Source of the DNA: Lentisphaerae bacterium RIFOXYA12_FULL_48_11
GTDB taxonomy: Bacteria > Verrucomicrobiota > Kiritimatiellia > UBA8416 > YA12-FULL-48-11
Assembly: GCA_001804885.1 (NCBI GenBank)
Contig: MHBM01000307.1
Coordinates: 28,111 to 84,769, forward strand
Reading direction: 5' to 3'
Length of the DNA: 56,659 nt
This document shows positions 39,399 through 48,114 of this stretch, piece by piece. A model generated the notes under the pieces. It was not told the DNA's origin. It worked only from the letters and a program-made list of their open reading frames with translations, and ran no database searches. Numbering within the stretch: the first letter of the stretch is position 1; every line of letters starts with the position of its first letter. Position numbers and translations under genes: made by a program.

Positions 39399-39705
39399 TG
39401 CTTCACAACCTTTATATTACCATTCAATACGTTTTCAAATTTGACTCAGAATTTTCACGATGAGGAATACGACTCACTTATTACTATATTACAGTTAGAT
39501 ACCTTCAAAGTCACCGCGGATAAATAACTGACATATTACGTAGATTTATGTAAGTAGTTGAATTGTTGTCTTGATTCATACCTTTATTTCATAATCTGTT
39601 TAACATGGTGCCGAAGTCTCACTTTGACATTGGTGAAAAAACGGAATATTATTAAACAAGTCCGCAGATCATATAGCAAGTACAGGTGTAAGAGAGAGGT
39701 GTGTA
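39399..39705. other. 307-base intergenic region upstream of the beta-strand-repeat protein
   Basis: This is an AT-rich region between divergent genes. It contains a near-consensus promoter for the right-hand gene at 39624-39652 and a ribosome site AGAGGTG just before 39706. No RNA gene or repeat is recognised in the left part. Confidence 0.5.
39624..39652 (+). promoter_or_regulatory. near-consensus sigma-70 promoter
   Basis: TTGACA (39624-39629, full consensus) and TATTAT (39647-39652, five of six) are spaced 17 bases. Transcription would start near 39659, leaving a leader of about 47 bases with the purine-rich ribosome site of the repeat protein gene. This is the strongest promoter-like sequence I found in the window. 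Confidence 0.75.
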
Positions 39706-40968
39706 ATGAAACGGTCGCCTGCATTGGTCATATTTGGCAGGCTTTGGTTATTTTGGGCAGTCTTAAGTATTATAATGGCTGAGGGTGCTACTAATACATG
39801 GGATGGTGGTGGAGCAGATGATAGCTGGAGTATCGGGGAGAACTGGAACCCGGACGGTGTAATGCCTGTCAGTGCCAGTAATACCACGGTTAAGTTGGAT
39901 GGTCCTAATCGTACCAGCCCGGTTCAGAATCTCGCTGCTCCGTTCATGTTAAATCGTTTGGAGATTCTGAATGGTACGTCGGCCTTCTATCTTAGCGGTA
40001 GCCAGTTGCAGTTTATTGCGGATGGATTGACGCAACCCAAAATATATTCTACCCGCGAGGCTACCAGTACCATCGCAAATGATATCGATATTCCCGATGG
40101 AACGACGCTTTATTTCGAAATGGGAACCTATCACCTAAATCTCAATGGCATTATATCGGGCGGTGGCAGTATAGACAAGCTTCAGAATGCTGGAGGAATT
40201 ACCCTGAACAACATCTCCAACAGTTTCTCCGGTGGCCTGACGATTCGCGGTATTGATAATGACTGGTATAAGGTCAATGTTAATACCAGCAATGCTTTGG
40301 GGGCTGGCTCTGTAAACCTGTATGGTGGTACGATGATAACTAATGCCGTAAATCCCGGCGGGCTGATCTTCTTCAACACAACCAGTCATACCAACCAAAT
40401 CAATCTCTTCCAGAACTCCCCGATCTTTGTCGGGTTACCGACAGGCGCGGCCAGTGTCACCCTTGACGGAAATCTTGACCTAAACAGCTTCACTCTCACC
40501 TTGCGCGGTGGCGGGACCGGTACGATTAGCGGTATAATTAGTGAAGGTGCCACTAACGCAGTTACAAAGGTCGACTCTGGTACATGGAGGCTCTCTGGTG
40601 AGAACACTTTTACCGGTGCTGTCACTGTAAGTACCGGTATGCTTACGATCAACGGTTCTGTCAATGCTTCTATCAATGTGCAGGACGGGGCTATAGTGAA
40701 TGGTTTTGGAACCCTGAATTGGCATCAAGGCGAAACGGTTGATGTGGCTGGTACGCTTGATATTAGCCAGTTGCATCTCAATCTGCAGGTGCTGGATTCA
40801 GAACGACAGGAATTTATAATTGTGGACTACAGCTCCGGATCCTTGGTGGGAGCGACATTTGCATCCGTTGCAGGAAAACCCAATAATTGCGGACTTATTT
40901 ACGACAGCACTAACAAGCTTATTGTGTTGAGATCTTATAATAAGGGCACAGTGTTTATGATACAGTAA
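39706..40968 (+). CDS. Surface protein with autotransporter-type beta-strand repeats
   Basis: The 420-residue product has a signal sequence (about 1-27; FGRLWLFWAVLSIIMAEG), then ATNTWDGGGADDSWSIGENWNPDG, a block that commonly opens passenger proteins of this type in PVC bacteria. The rest is beta-rich. It includes GLTQPKIYSTRE-like strands, TLYFEMGTYHLNLNGIISG, ISNSFSGGLTIRG, and a canonical repeat DSGTWRLSGENTFTGAVTVS followed by TGMLTING. Thr/Asn/Gly/Ser content is high. The usual C-terminal anchor (autotransporter barrel or PEP-CTERM helix) is not present; the protein ends NKGTVFMIQ. It may be secreted without an anchor or be shortened. No cognate transporter is visible. Confidence 0.78.
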   Translation: MKRSPALVIFGRLWLFWAVLSIIMAEGATNTWDGGGADDSWSIGENWNPDGVMPVSASNTTVKLDGPNRTSPVQNLAAPFMLNRLEILNGTSAFYLSGSQLQFIADGLTQPKIYSTREATSTIANDIDIPDGTTLYFEMGTYHLNLNGIISGGGSIDKLQNAGGITLNNISNSFSGGLTIRGIDNDWYKVNVNTSNALGAGSVNLYGGTMITNAVNPGGLIFFNTTSHTNQINLFQNSPIFVGLPTGAASVTLDGNLDLNSFTLTLRGGGTGTISGIISEGATNAVTKVDSGTWRLSGENTFTGAVTVSTGMLTINGSVNASINVQDGAIVNGFGTLNWHQGETVDVAGTLDISQLHLNLQVLDSERQEFIIVDYSSGSLVGATFASVAGKPNNCGLIYDSTNKLIVLRSYNKGTVFMIQ

Positions 40969-41041
40969 CAAAAGGGTGAGTGAGTAACGGAGTTTTAGCT
41001 TCAGAGATTTTTTCTAGTTAAAGAGGATTCAGCTTTTTTAA

Positions 41042-42025
41042 TTATAATTTCAACATGTTGTATGTGGCAAGTGACTGTTTTAAGGAAATTCGTATTTTTG
41101 TGACGAGTTCAGGTGGTTTTAGAACAGTTGCGCCTGTGCCCCAGGAGAGTATCCAGTCTTTTACCTCATTTAAATGGTTGGTCTTGAATTCAAGAATAAG
41201 GCTACCGTCACTTTGATTCATGATCTTTTGGCGGGGGTGCCACAGCCGCTCTCTGATGTATGGAGCAACTTCAGCCGTAAAACGTATCCTCACATCATAA
41301 AAATCTTTTTTCCATATAATTCCAAGTTGATCACCAAACATTTTTTTTCTATTCATGCCTGGTGGTAGTACGAATTTCTCAGATAAAACCTCAGCATTCT
41401 TGATCCTGGATAACGCAAAAGTACGGATCGAGTCTTTTGTGTGACAGTGTGTACTCAGGTACCATTCTCCCTTGTGATTAATTAGGTAATATGGGTCGAC
41501 TTTTCGTTGGGTCATATTTTTCTGTCCTGGACCAGCATACTTGATCATGAGTCTGCAACTGTTCCGTATACCTTTTGCAATTTTATCCCAGATGTTTACA
41601 TCGATATCAGTCACCGGCTCCTGAAAGCAGAGTATCCGGTCGTGGATCCATGATGGGTCGATGGTTGTTTTGACAGGCAGAGAATCCTGGATTTTTGAGA
41701 AGATTGAGCGGAGTTTGCTATAAACAGGCGTGTTGCGGAACTGGCTTAATGCGTGTTCAGCTATAAAAACGGCAAAGAGGTCACTTTCGCTTATGTTGAT
41801 AGAGGGGAGCGCAAAGCGGTTTTCGGTGTAGTAATAACCATGCTTTAAGGAGTCGTATTCGATTGGGGCATCGAGTTCGTATTTCATGTATTCGATGTCG
41901 CGTTGGATGGTTTTGGCGCTGACTTCCCACTCTTGGGCGAGGGTTGTGCAGTTGGGATAGAGTTTCTCTTTTAGTTTTTTGTCGATGAACAGCAGGCGAC
42001 GGTATTGAGGCTTGAACTTGGGCAT
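41042..42025 (-). CDS. WYL-domain transcriptional regulator
   Basis: The 327-residue product has an N-terminal winged helix (about 5-70; TLAQEWEVSAKTIQRDIEYM) and a central WYL domain (about 130-230; RKVDPYYLINHKGEWYLSTH, IRTFALSRIKNAEVL), followed by the C-terminal WCX-like segment (FTAEVAPYIRERLWHP). Such proteins control genes in response to nucleotides or DNA damage and are often found near defence loci. Its target is not evident. The neighbours are the convergent surface-protein gene and a small frame on the other side, and the upstream region (42026-42189) may hold its own operator. Confidence 0.88.
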   Translation of the reverse strand: MPKFKPQYRRLLFIDKKLKEKLYPNCTTLAQEWEVSAKTIQRDIEYMKYELDAPIEYDSLKHGYYYTENRFALPSINISESDLFAVFIAEHALSQFRNTPVYSKLRSIFSKIQDSLPVKTTIDPSWIHDRILCFQEPVTDIDVNIWDKIAKGIRNSCRLMIKYAGPGQKNMTQRKVDPYYLINHKGEWYLSTHCHTKDSIRTFALSRIKNAEVLSEKFVLPPGMNRKKMFGDQLGIIWKKDFYDVRIRFTAEVAPYIRERLWHPRQKIMNQSDGSLILEFKTNHLNEVKDWILSWGTGATVLKPPELVTKIRISLKQSLATYNMLKL

Positions 42026-42189
42026 ATTCAGTCTCCATCAAAATAGTATTAGCATGATATTGTGATATCAAGGTGATTTCAATTGCCGACTCCTCCTGTC
42101 TTTGTTTTTCTTTTATTCCACTCGGACATCATCTGTCCTACCCCTTATGTTAATTTGTGTGGCGAAGAAATGAAAAGAAGGAGCGAAAT

Positions 42190-42414
42190 ATGAACTCAAT
42201 CGTTAAAGGTGCAATATGGTGGTTAGTGGATACAATTAGCTGGTTTTCCTGCAGAGCAGGGGCGCTGGAAGCAAATCCTCCAGTCCGATTGATGCATTGT
42301 TGTATGCCAAAGCAGGCTGGCTATGCTTATCACAGGAATGGGCTGGAATCGACTCTGGCAAATGGACAAATGGTTCTGCCCGGAATAGCTGAACCGTATA
42401 AGTGGGGGAAATAG
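42190..42414 (+). CDS. Doubtful small protein frame of 74 codons
   Basis: ATG 42190 follows GAAGGAGCGAAAT, a good ribosome site. The predicted product opens MNSIVKGAIWWLVDTISWF and contains a Cys-rich middle (LMHCCMPKQ). No family is recognised. A second frame of the same DNA also stays open for about 50 codons (DALLYAKAGWLCLSQEWAGI), which could mean a frameshifted remnant. It could be a short membrane peptide, a gene remnant, or not a gene. Confidence 0.3.
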   Translation: MNSIVKGAIWWLVDTISWFSCRAGALEANPPVRLMHCCMPKQAGYAYHRNGLESTLANGQMVLPGIAEPYKWGK

Positions 42415-42454
42415 TCGGTTCCGAACCAAAGAAGATGACATTGTGCCGGTAATA

Positions 42455-42745
42455 TCAGATCTTCATCACTTCTGCGGTCAAGCCATAGGAATGTAACTGG
42501 TCACAATGCCGTGTTGCATTCAGTAAACCTTCCACCTCAGCAATAGCCTTCCCTTTCGTATGTGCATCCATCATGATTTTTATGGCAAGTTGTGTGTCAT
42601 GATGAAAAATCTGCATTAGGCATCGTACCACAAAGAATGCTTCATTGTGCTCATCATTATAGAGTATAATCTGGCACATATCCTCTTCTTGTTCACAGGA
42701 TCTTGTCCAGGTTATACGGTTTTCTTTATTATTATCATAACTCAT
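42455..42745 (-). CDS. clpS: ATP-dependent Clp protease adaptor ClpS
   Basis: ClpS delivers N-degron substrates to ClpAP. The product (96 residues) shows the family core: CQIILYNDEHNEAFFVVRCL (the NDE in place of NDD), FHHDTQLAIKIMMDAHTKGK, then AIAEVEGLLNATRHCDQLH and GLTAEVMKI. The conserved Asn-Asp pair and the His in DAHTKGKA, which form the N-degron pocket, are kept. The start and the polar N-terminus of about 22 residues fit the variable tail of ClpS. No clpA is adjacent. Confidence 0.85.
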   Translation of the reverse strand: MSYDNNKENRITWTRSCEQEEDMCQIILYNDEHNEAFFVVRCLMQIFHHDTQLAIKIMMDAHTKGKAIAEVEGLLNATRHCDQLHSYGLTAEVMKI

Positions 42746-43082
42746 ATCGTTTCATTTGCATTATATTCGAAGAATACGTCTGTGTAAATACAGATATTTG
42801 GAATTACAAATGAGATGAATCCATGTAATTAAGTAACTTTTCTTTCTCACCTATGACATTTGATACTTTTGGTCCAATTATTTGTCGAAAAATTGTTCTT
42901 ATTGGATCTGCTTCCTTATCTCGCTCATAATTAATTGGTTACAACTCTGTGTTCTGTTTGGCGTGCTCTATTCTTTCGTGATCATCCAATTCTGTCGATT
43001 TTTTGGATCATTTATTGCTTTACATATTCGTGGCAAATAATACTTTACCGCAATCACTTTTTTAGTGTGGGGGGAAGTGAAA
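42746..43082. other. 337-base intergenic region between clpS and the pilin-like cluster
   Basis: This AT-rich region between divergent genes contains a likely promoter for the pilin cluster at 43015-43043 and a short inverted repeat (ATCCAA near 42984, TTGGAT near 43003) just upstream of it that could be an operator. No RNA gene or additional reading frame is convincing. Confidence 0.45.
43015..43043 (+). promoter_or_regulatory. putative promoter of the pilin-like cluster
   Basis: TTGCTT (43015-43020) and TAATAC (43038-43043) are spaced 17 bases, about 40 bases before the first pilin-like start codon. The -35 box matches the one proposed for ssrA in this window. Confidence 0.5.
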
Positions 43083-43448
43083 ATGAAGTTTGGAAACAAG
43101 AACGGTTTAACTTTACCTGAAGCTGTGATTGCCAGTCTTATCCTTGGACTTACTCTTTCCGGCATGTTTACTGGCTTTGTAATGTGTCAGAAGACGGTTA
43201 TGTTTTCCAACAATAATCTAATTGCGATGCACAGTGCGAGACGTTTGATGGAAAGTCTTGTCGCAAATTCATACAGTTCTTCAAGCCTTAGCCTTGGGAC
43301 GCACAATCTAACCAATAGTTCGTATGTTGTTACAGAGAGTGCTGGTGTCAAAACTGTTAATCTTACGGTTTGGTGGATTGATCCTACCAGGTCGGTATCT
43401 TCCAGTGTTTCGTTGGTTAGTTCGGTGGCCAATGCTGTCCACCCATAG
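43083..43448 (+). CDS. Type IV pilin-like protein (PilV/GspI-like)
   Basis: The 121-residue product has a class III prepilin leader: a short basic start (MKFGNKNG) then LTLPEAVIASLILGLTLSGM, with cleavage expected after Gly and the conserved Glu at position 5 of the mature helix. The small beta-rich rest (SYVVTESAGVKTVNLTVWW) fits minor pilins and pseudopilins. Start ATG 43083 follows GGGGGAAGTG; an earlier GTG is in frame but has no leader. It is the first of four genes in a row and probably primes or decorates a pilus or secretion pseudopilus. Confidence 0.82.
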   Translation: MKFGNKNGLTLPEAVIASLILGLTLSGMFTGFVMCQKTVMFSNNNLIAMHSARRLMESLVANSYSSSSLSLGTHNLTNSSYVVTESAGVKTVNLTVWWIDPTRSVSSSVSLVSSVANAVHP

Positions 43449-43457
43449 GAGCAGATA

Positions 43458-43949
43458 ATGAAAAAGGGCGGATTTACTGCAACAGAAATTCTGATGGCGA
43501 CAACTATTATGACCATGGTTATTGCCGGAAGTCTTTCCGTTTTTATTGCTGCCAACAGGTCGTGGTTCTCCGGGGATGTACAAATGCGATGTGCGCGCGA
43601 AGTTGATATGGTGCTCCAGAAAATGACCTATGGCGCTGTAGGCAGTAATGGTCTCCGGACTGCCATATTTACGAATGTTGCTGTTGCTGTAACTGGTGCA
43701 CAGTGGTCTGTCACTTATGATACACCTGATGGTGGAAAGTATAAATTTGCCTTCGATCCTGCAATGCATGTCATACAGTATTATGATTTATTATTAAGCA
43801 ATGGGGCCGTAACAATCGGGGTTAATATCACTACAAGTACGGTTACTGTTGTAACCAATGGCCTTAACATCATGGTACAGGTTGCCGTGAACGATGGACG
43901 TTTCGGAGCCACAAATGAAATGGCAACATACATTCGGTACAGGAATTGA
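43458..43949 (+). CDS. Type IV pilin-like protein (PilW/GspJ-like)
   Basis: The 163-residue product carries a prepilin leader MKKGG followed by FTATEILMATTIMTMVIAGS, with Glu at mature position 5. The C-terminal domain is beta-rich with repeated Val/Thr strands (VAVTGAQWSVTYDTPDGGKY), as in PilW or GspJ minor pilins. It starts nine bases after the first pilin gene with GGAG upstream. Its stop is followed at once by the PilX-like gene. Confidence 0.82.
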   Translation: MKKGGFTATEILMATTIMTMVIAGSLSVFIAANRSWFSGDVQMRCAREVDMVLQKMTYGAVGSNGLRTAIFTNVAVAVTGAQWSVTYDTPDGGKYKFAFDPAMHVIQYYDLLLSNGAVTIGVNITTSTVTVVTNGLNIMVQVAVNDGRFGATNEMATYIRYRN

Positions 43950-43961
43950 GGTGGAATGTCG

Positions 43962-45629
43962 ATGAAACAGGTTACACCAGTTTATCGAAGAGACAGCCGA
44001 AGGGGTATCGCCCTGGTTACGGTCATGTGTTTCACTTTCATCCTGAGTTGTGTTCTGAGTGTAATGGTCCTGGTTTCGGGGACTCACAGCAAGATTACAC
44101 GGCATGAACTGAATAATGAAAAGGCTTTTTATATTGCGGAAGCAGGTGTGGAACGTGCGGCTCAGTATATTGCAAATGGTGGCACTGTTCCAGGAACCGT
44201 CTCTGGAAACATAGGAGAGGGGTCTTACGTTGCAACTATTATATCAGGTGCCAGCATTACGGACGCATGGCATTCAGCCGGTGGCCAAATAAATATCAAT
44301 CCCAACAACAGCTCTGACAATGAGTTTACTGTAACGCTTTCGGATGGCAGTGTTATCAATCGCGATATGCTTGTTCAGGATTATCCCGGTTTTATAGGTC
44401 AGGCAACATTGGTCCATGTAAAACCCAAAGGAAATGGTAACCAGAATAGTTTTACAATCGATGGCGTTACTGTTGATCTCGAAAACAAGAATACCTATGA
44501 CATTATTTCCGATTACATGAGCGTTAGTATTTATAATGACAACATAAATACCAATGGCAAAGCTGTTGGTAAATGGTGGATATCTCTTGCGGCTGCAGAG
44601 TCAACAATTGCCACAAATGGCATGGGGAGCGGGAGTGGGAATATTGCTCAAGCAAGGGCTCAGTATTCCATGCTTTCGGTCGGCAATGTCAGAGGGGAGT
44701 CTGTTGTTATCCTGCGAGAGACTGTCAAGCAGAAGACCTGGGCCAAATATGCTTTGTGGATGGAAAGCAATAATGGAATATATTTCAAGGCCGGCGAGAA
44801 ATTTTATGGATCTATTTATTCCACCGAGCAGCTAAGTTTTAGTGGAGATCCGGAGTTCTTTGGTGACTGCACAAGCGCGGCAAACAGCTATAGTGGTAGC
44901 ACAAATGCATGTATTTTCCATAATGGATTCCAGATGGGTGTTTCAAACCAGAGCATGCAGCAGATTAGTTTCTCTAATCTTCAGAATAAAGCGACGCTCC
45001 AGGTGGAGGGCAGGACGTATGTTACCTTCTCCGGCACTAATATGCTCATTACAAATAGTCGAATGGGCTGGAATAATCAAGTTGTTGGGTGTTCTTCCAG
45101 TACAGTGATTTATGTCAAAAAATCAAACACCGGTACTTCTTCAACAAAACCTGCCGATGTGTATGTTGGAGGGACGCTTGATGGTCGTATTACTCTTGTT
45201 GCGGAAAATGACTTCTATATAACCAATCACCTTTATTACGCTGCTGATTCAAAGACCAACCTGCTTTCCGATGATGCACTGGGCATGATTGCCAAGAGCG
45301 ATATTTATATTACAACTACTGCTCCTGACAATCTGCAGATATATGCCCATATGATGGCTACCGGCCTTGTTGATACCAATTCCAGTACTGAAGGCACGTT
45401 CAAGGTCGTTGATTATGATCATGGTTCGGCTAGAGGGGAACTAATGGTTCATGGTGGTATTGTTCAGCACAATCGTGGCGCTGTCGGAACATTTAACAGT
45501 GGTACAGGAGTGACTTTGACCGGATATAATAAAAACTATACTTACGATACGCGGTTTGAAATTGATCCACCGCCTGAATATCCCCCGTTAAATGATCAAC
45601 TTACATTCGGCGTATGGAGACAGCGATGA
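43962..45629 (+). CDS. Large PilX-like protein with C-terminal beta-rich extension
   Basis: The 555-residue product opens with a basic leader ending RRGIALVTVMCFTFILSCVL, a PilX/GspK-type transmembrane helix without the strict prepilin cleavage context, followed by NEKAFYIAEAGVERAAQYI, the classic PilX motif. ATG 43962 is preferred: GAGGTGG is seven bases upstream of it, but only one base from the alternative ATG 43956. The long region after about residue 100 is Ser/Thr/Asn-rich beta structure (NLQIYAHMMATGLVD, FKVVDYDHGSARGELMVHGG). This makes it several times longer than classical PilX, so an adhesin-like or assembly role is possible. It overlaps the next gene by 4 bases. Confidence 0.78.
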   Translation: MKQVTPVYRRDSRRGIALVTVMCFTFILSCVLSVMVLVSGTHSKITRHELNNEKAFYIAEAGVERAAQYIANGGTVPGTVSGNIGEGSYVATIISGASITDAWHSAGGQININPNNSSDNEFTVTLSDGSVINRDMLVQDYPGFIGQATLVHVKPKGNGNQNSFTIDGVTVDLENKNTYDIISDYMSVSIYNDNINTNGKAVGKWWISLAAAESTIATNGMGSGSGNIAQARAQYSMLSVGNVRGESVVILRETVKQKTWAKYALWMESNNGIYFKAGEKFYGSIYSTEQLSFSGDPEFFGDCTSAANSYSGSTNACIFHNGFQMGVSNQSMQQISFSNLQNKATLQVEGRTYVTFSGTNMLITNSRMGWNNQVVGCSSSTVIYVKKSNTGTSSTKPADVYVGGTLDGRITLVAENDFYITNHLYYAADSKTNLLSDDALGMIAKSDIYITTTAPDNLQIYAHMMATGLVDTNSSTEGTFKVVDYDHGSARGELMVHGGIVQHNRGAVGTFNSGTGVTLTGYNKNYTYDTRFEIDPPPEYPPLNDQLTFGVWRQR

Positions 45630-46057
45630 TAATTAAAACAAATAAAGTCGATCCGTATTCGCAAACTTCAGGAAATGCATATAAGATCGGCGTGGCAATC
45701 TTTCTGTTGTCACTAACAGTCTCGGTGTTCCTCCTAGCCATGGTAATGAAGGATCCAGATGACGCTGCTACTGTTCCTTCCGTTGTAAAGGTTGGTGACC
45801 AACTTAATGGAGAACTTAAATCGGCGCCTTCCATTACGCAAAAGTCTGGACAGGGGGATGTTGTCATACGGCCTGATCGTCAGATTCTGGCGGAGCAAAA
45901 TAATGTGATAGAACGTGATGCGCTGCAAATCGGAGAGAAACAGGCAGAGTCACTTAGGCGTGAACTTGACACGAAACCCGATCTTTCGGATCATGAGCGT
46001 AGTAATCTGGTTCAAACTATCCGTAAACTCGAAAGTGGCCAGGTTATCATTCAATAA
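45626..46057 (+). CDS. Small single-pass membrane protein in the pilin cluster
   Basis: The 143-residue product starts in an ATGA overlap with the PilX-like gene, five bases after GGAGA. It has a short polar N-terminus, one membrane helix (about 20-42; AIFLLSLTVSVFLLAMVM), and a charged periplasmic region that is helical near the end (RDALQIGEKQAESLRRELD). No family is recognised. The translational coupling suggests a role with the pilin-like genes. Confidence 0.7.
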   Translation: MIIKTNKVDPYSQTSGNAYKIGVAIFLLSLTVSVFLLAMVMKDPDDAATVPSVVKVGDQLNGELKSAPSITQKSGQGDVVIRPDRQILAEQNNVIERDALQIGEKQAESLRRELDTKPDLSDHERSNLVQTIRKLESGQVIIQ

Positions 46058-46082
46058 TATCGCATTATTTTGATTTTCGGCC

Positions 46083-46163
46083 TTGCGAATCCCTCCATAC
46101 ATGATATAACTCCAAAGTTTTTGCGCTGAAAGGTGTCTGTCTGCGGAACGTACGGTGCGTTCC
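46083..46163 (+). promoter_or_regulatory. possible rpsA promoter and leader hairpin
   Basis: TTGCGA (46083-46088) and TATAAC (46105-46110), spaced 16 bases, could start an rpsA leader of about 185 bases. Downstream lies an inverted repeat GGAACG (46145-46150) / CGTTCC (46158-46163). In E. coli, S1 represses its own translation through a structured leader; a similar role here is only inferred from the leader length. Confidence 0.3.
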
Positions 46164-46300
46164 AGGTCGGAACCGGCGTGGAAGTAAACCTCGCCTCGCA
46201 ACTTGAGATTTCCCGCACCGATTGATGTGATGGAGTCTTATTGTTTGCAATCTGTCCGTAAAGTACGGTCGGTGGCGAAGGCGAGTGACAGCAGGTAGGT

Positions 46301-48076
46301 ATGGAAAAACATAAGAAAAGTGTAAAGTTTGATCTCTCCCAGTTCACAGGTGATGACAGGGTTGAGATGGCGAAAATGTACGATGAGACCATGAAGAACT
46401 TCGTGGAGGGCTCAATCGTCCCCGGTACAGTGCTTGAAGTCCGCCCGAACGAAGTGCTAGTTGATATCGGATACAAGTCAGAAGGTGTAATTCCCGCATA
46501 TGAGTTTGGTGATATATCGCAGGTGAAGCCAGGCGATAAGCTGGAAGTTCTGCTTTCGCAGATTGAAGATGATTATGGAATGGTTGTTCTCAGCAAGGAG
46601 AAGGCCGATCAGAAACTCCGGTGGGAACGCGTCCAGACAAGCTGCAAGGAAGGCAGTATTGTCGATGGCGTTGTGAAGTCGCGTGTAAGAGGCGGACTCA
46701 TGGTTGACATGAACGGTATTGATGCATTTCTCCCCGGTTCTCAGATTGACGTCATTCCTGTCCATAATACCGATGCCTATCTAGGCAAGAAGTATGAATT
46801 CAAGGTTATCAAAATCAGTACGGAACGAAGAAATATTATTCTTTCTCGTCGTGAGCTGATAGAAGAGAATTTAAAGAACAAGAAAAAGCAGTTGCTCTCT
46901 ACAATCGAGGTTGGCCAAAACCGCAAGGGTATGGTCAAGAATATCACCGATTTTGGTGCGTTTGTTGATCTCGACGGGTTGGATGGACTGCTGCATATTA
47001 CTGACATGAGCTGGGGCCGCGTTAAGCACCCGTCAGAACTCGTATCTGTCGGTCAGGAAATTGAAGTTGTTATTCTTGATGTCGATCTTGATAAAGAGCG
47101 TGTTTCTCTGGGGCTCAAACAGCGGTCGACAAATCCGTGGGAAAGCATTGAAGCAAAGTACCCGGTTGGAAGCCGCCTGAGAGGCAAGGTTGTTAACCTC
47201 GTACCTTACGGTGCATTTGTTGAGTTGGAAGAAGGTGTTGAAGGCCTAGTTCACGTATCTGAAATTTCGTGGACAAAGCGTATTGCCAGGGCATCAGACG
47301 TACTCGCTGTCGGCGATGTTGTTGATGTTGTCGTCTTGAGTATCAACAAGGATGAACAGAAAATCGCGCTTGGAATCCGTCAGACCGAGGATAATCCATG
47401 GGATACGGTTCAGACCCGTTATCCTGTCGGATCACGTGTTAATGGCGTTGTCCGTAACTTTACGTCCTATGGTGCATTCATCGAGTTGGAAAACGGTATT
47501 GATGGAATGATTCATGTCTCGGACATGTCATGGACAAGGAAGATCAATCATCCTTCCGAAGTGCTGCAGAAGGCTGCGAGTGTCGAGGCCGTTGTTCTGG
47601 AAGTTGATCCGCAGAATAAAAGGATCAGCCTTGGACTCAAGCAGATCAGCGATGACCCGTGGAATACCATAGCTGCCCGTTACAAGGTTGGCCAAATGGT
47701 GAAGGGGAAGGTCACGAAGATTGCCGCATTCGGTGCGTTTGTTGAGATCGAGGAAGGTGTTGACGGTCTCGTTCATATCTCTGAGATCAGGGATTCGCAC
47801 GTTGAAAAGGTTAAGGACGTTCTTGAAGTCGGGCAGGATGTTGAGGCCCGGATCGTTCGGATTGACCGTGCGGAGCGCCGTATTGCGCTGAGCATAAAGG
47901 CTGCCGGTATGGCCGACGATGAGTTCGAGCAGAAGCAGAGCGAGATTATTGAAGGTCTGCGACCAGGTGAAGATATGGTTGACCTTGCTGGTGCATTTGA
48001 CGAAGCTCTAGGTCTTGGTTCTGGTGAGGAATGGAGACCAGGAGACAAGAAGAACAAGGGTGCGGATGGTGAATAA
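46301..48076 (+). CDS. rpsA: Ribosomal protein S1
   Basis: S1 binds mRNA leaders on the 30S subunit. The 591-residue product has six S1/OB domains at about 36-104, 122-188, 207-275, 292-362, 379-449 and 466-535. The last four repeat phrases such as GAFVDLDGLDGLLHITDMSW and GAFVELEEGVEGLVHVSEIS. An acidic tail of about 55 residues follows. The protein is slightly longer than E. coli S1 (557). It is preceded by a 243-base leader and followed by a strong terminator before tyrS. The start follows GGTAGG. Confidence 0.95.
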   Translation: MEKHKKSVKFDLSQFTGDDRVEMAKMYDETMKNFVEGSIVPGTVLEVRPNEVLVDIGYKSEGVIPAYEFGDISQVKPGDKLEVLLSQIEDDYGMVVLSKEKADQKLRWERVQTSCKEGSIVDGVVKSRVRGGLMVDMNGIDAFLPGSQIDVIPVHNTDAYLGKKYEFKVIKISTERRNIILSRRELIEENLKNKKKQLLSTIEVGQNRKGMVKNITDFGAFVDLDGLDGLLHITDMSWGRVKHPSELVSVGQEIEVVILDVDLDKERVSLGLKQRSTNPWESIEAKYPVGSRLRGKVVNLVPYGAFVELEEGVEGLVHVSEISWTKRIARASDVLAVGDVVDVVVLSINKDEQKIALGIRQTEDNPWDTVQTRYPVGSRVNGVVRNFTSYGAFIELENGIDGMIHVSDMSWTRKINHPSEVLQKAASVEAVVLEVDPQNKRISLGLKQISDDPWNTIAARYKVGQMVKGKVTKIAAFGAFVEIEEGVDGLVHISEIRDSHVEKVKDVLEVGQDVEARIVRIDRAERRIALSIKAAGMADDEFEQKQSEIIEGLRPGEDMVDLAGAFDEALGLGSGEEWRPGDKKNKGADGE

Positions 48077-48114
48077 TCAGGTTCATTATCCAGTTTAATC
48101 CGTCTTGGATTATC

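Noticed and set aside
46051-46476. A 141-codon minus-strand frame over the rpsA leader
   Set aside because: It runs antisense into rpsA with a low-quality composition and no ribosome site; the region is better explained as the rpsA leader and start.
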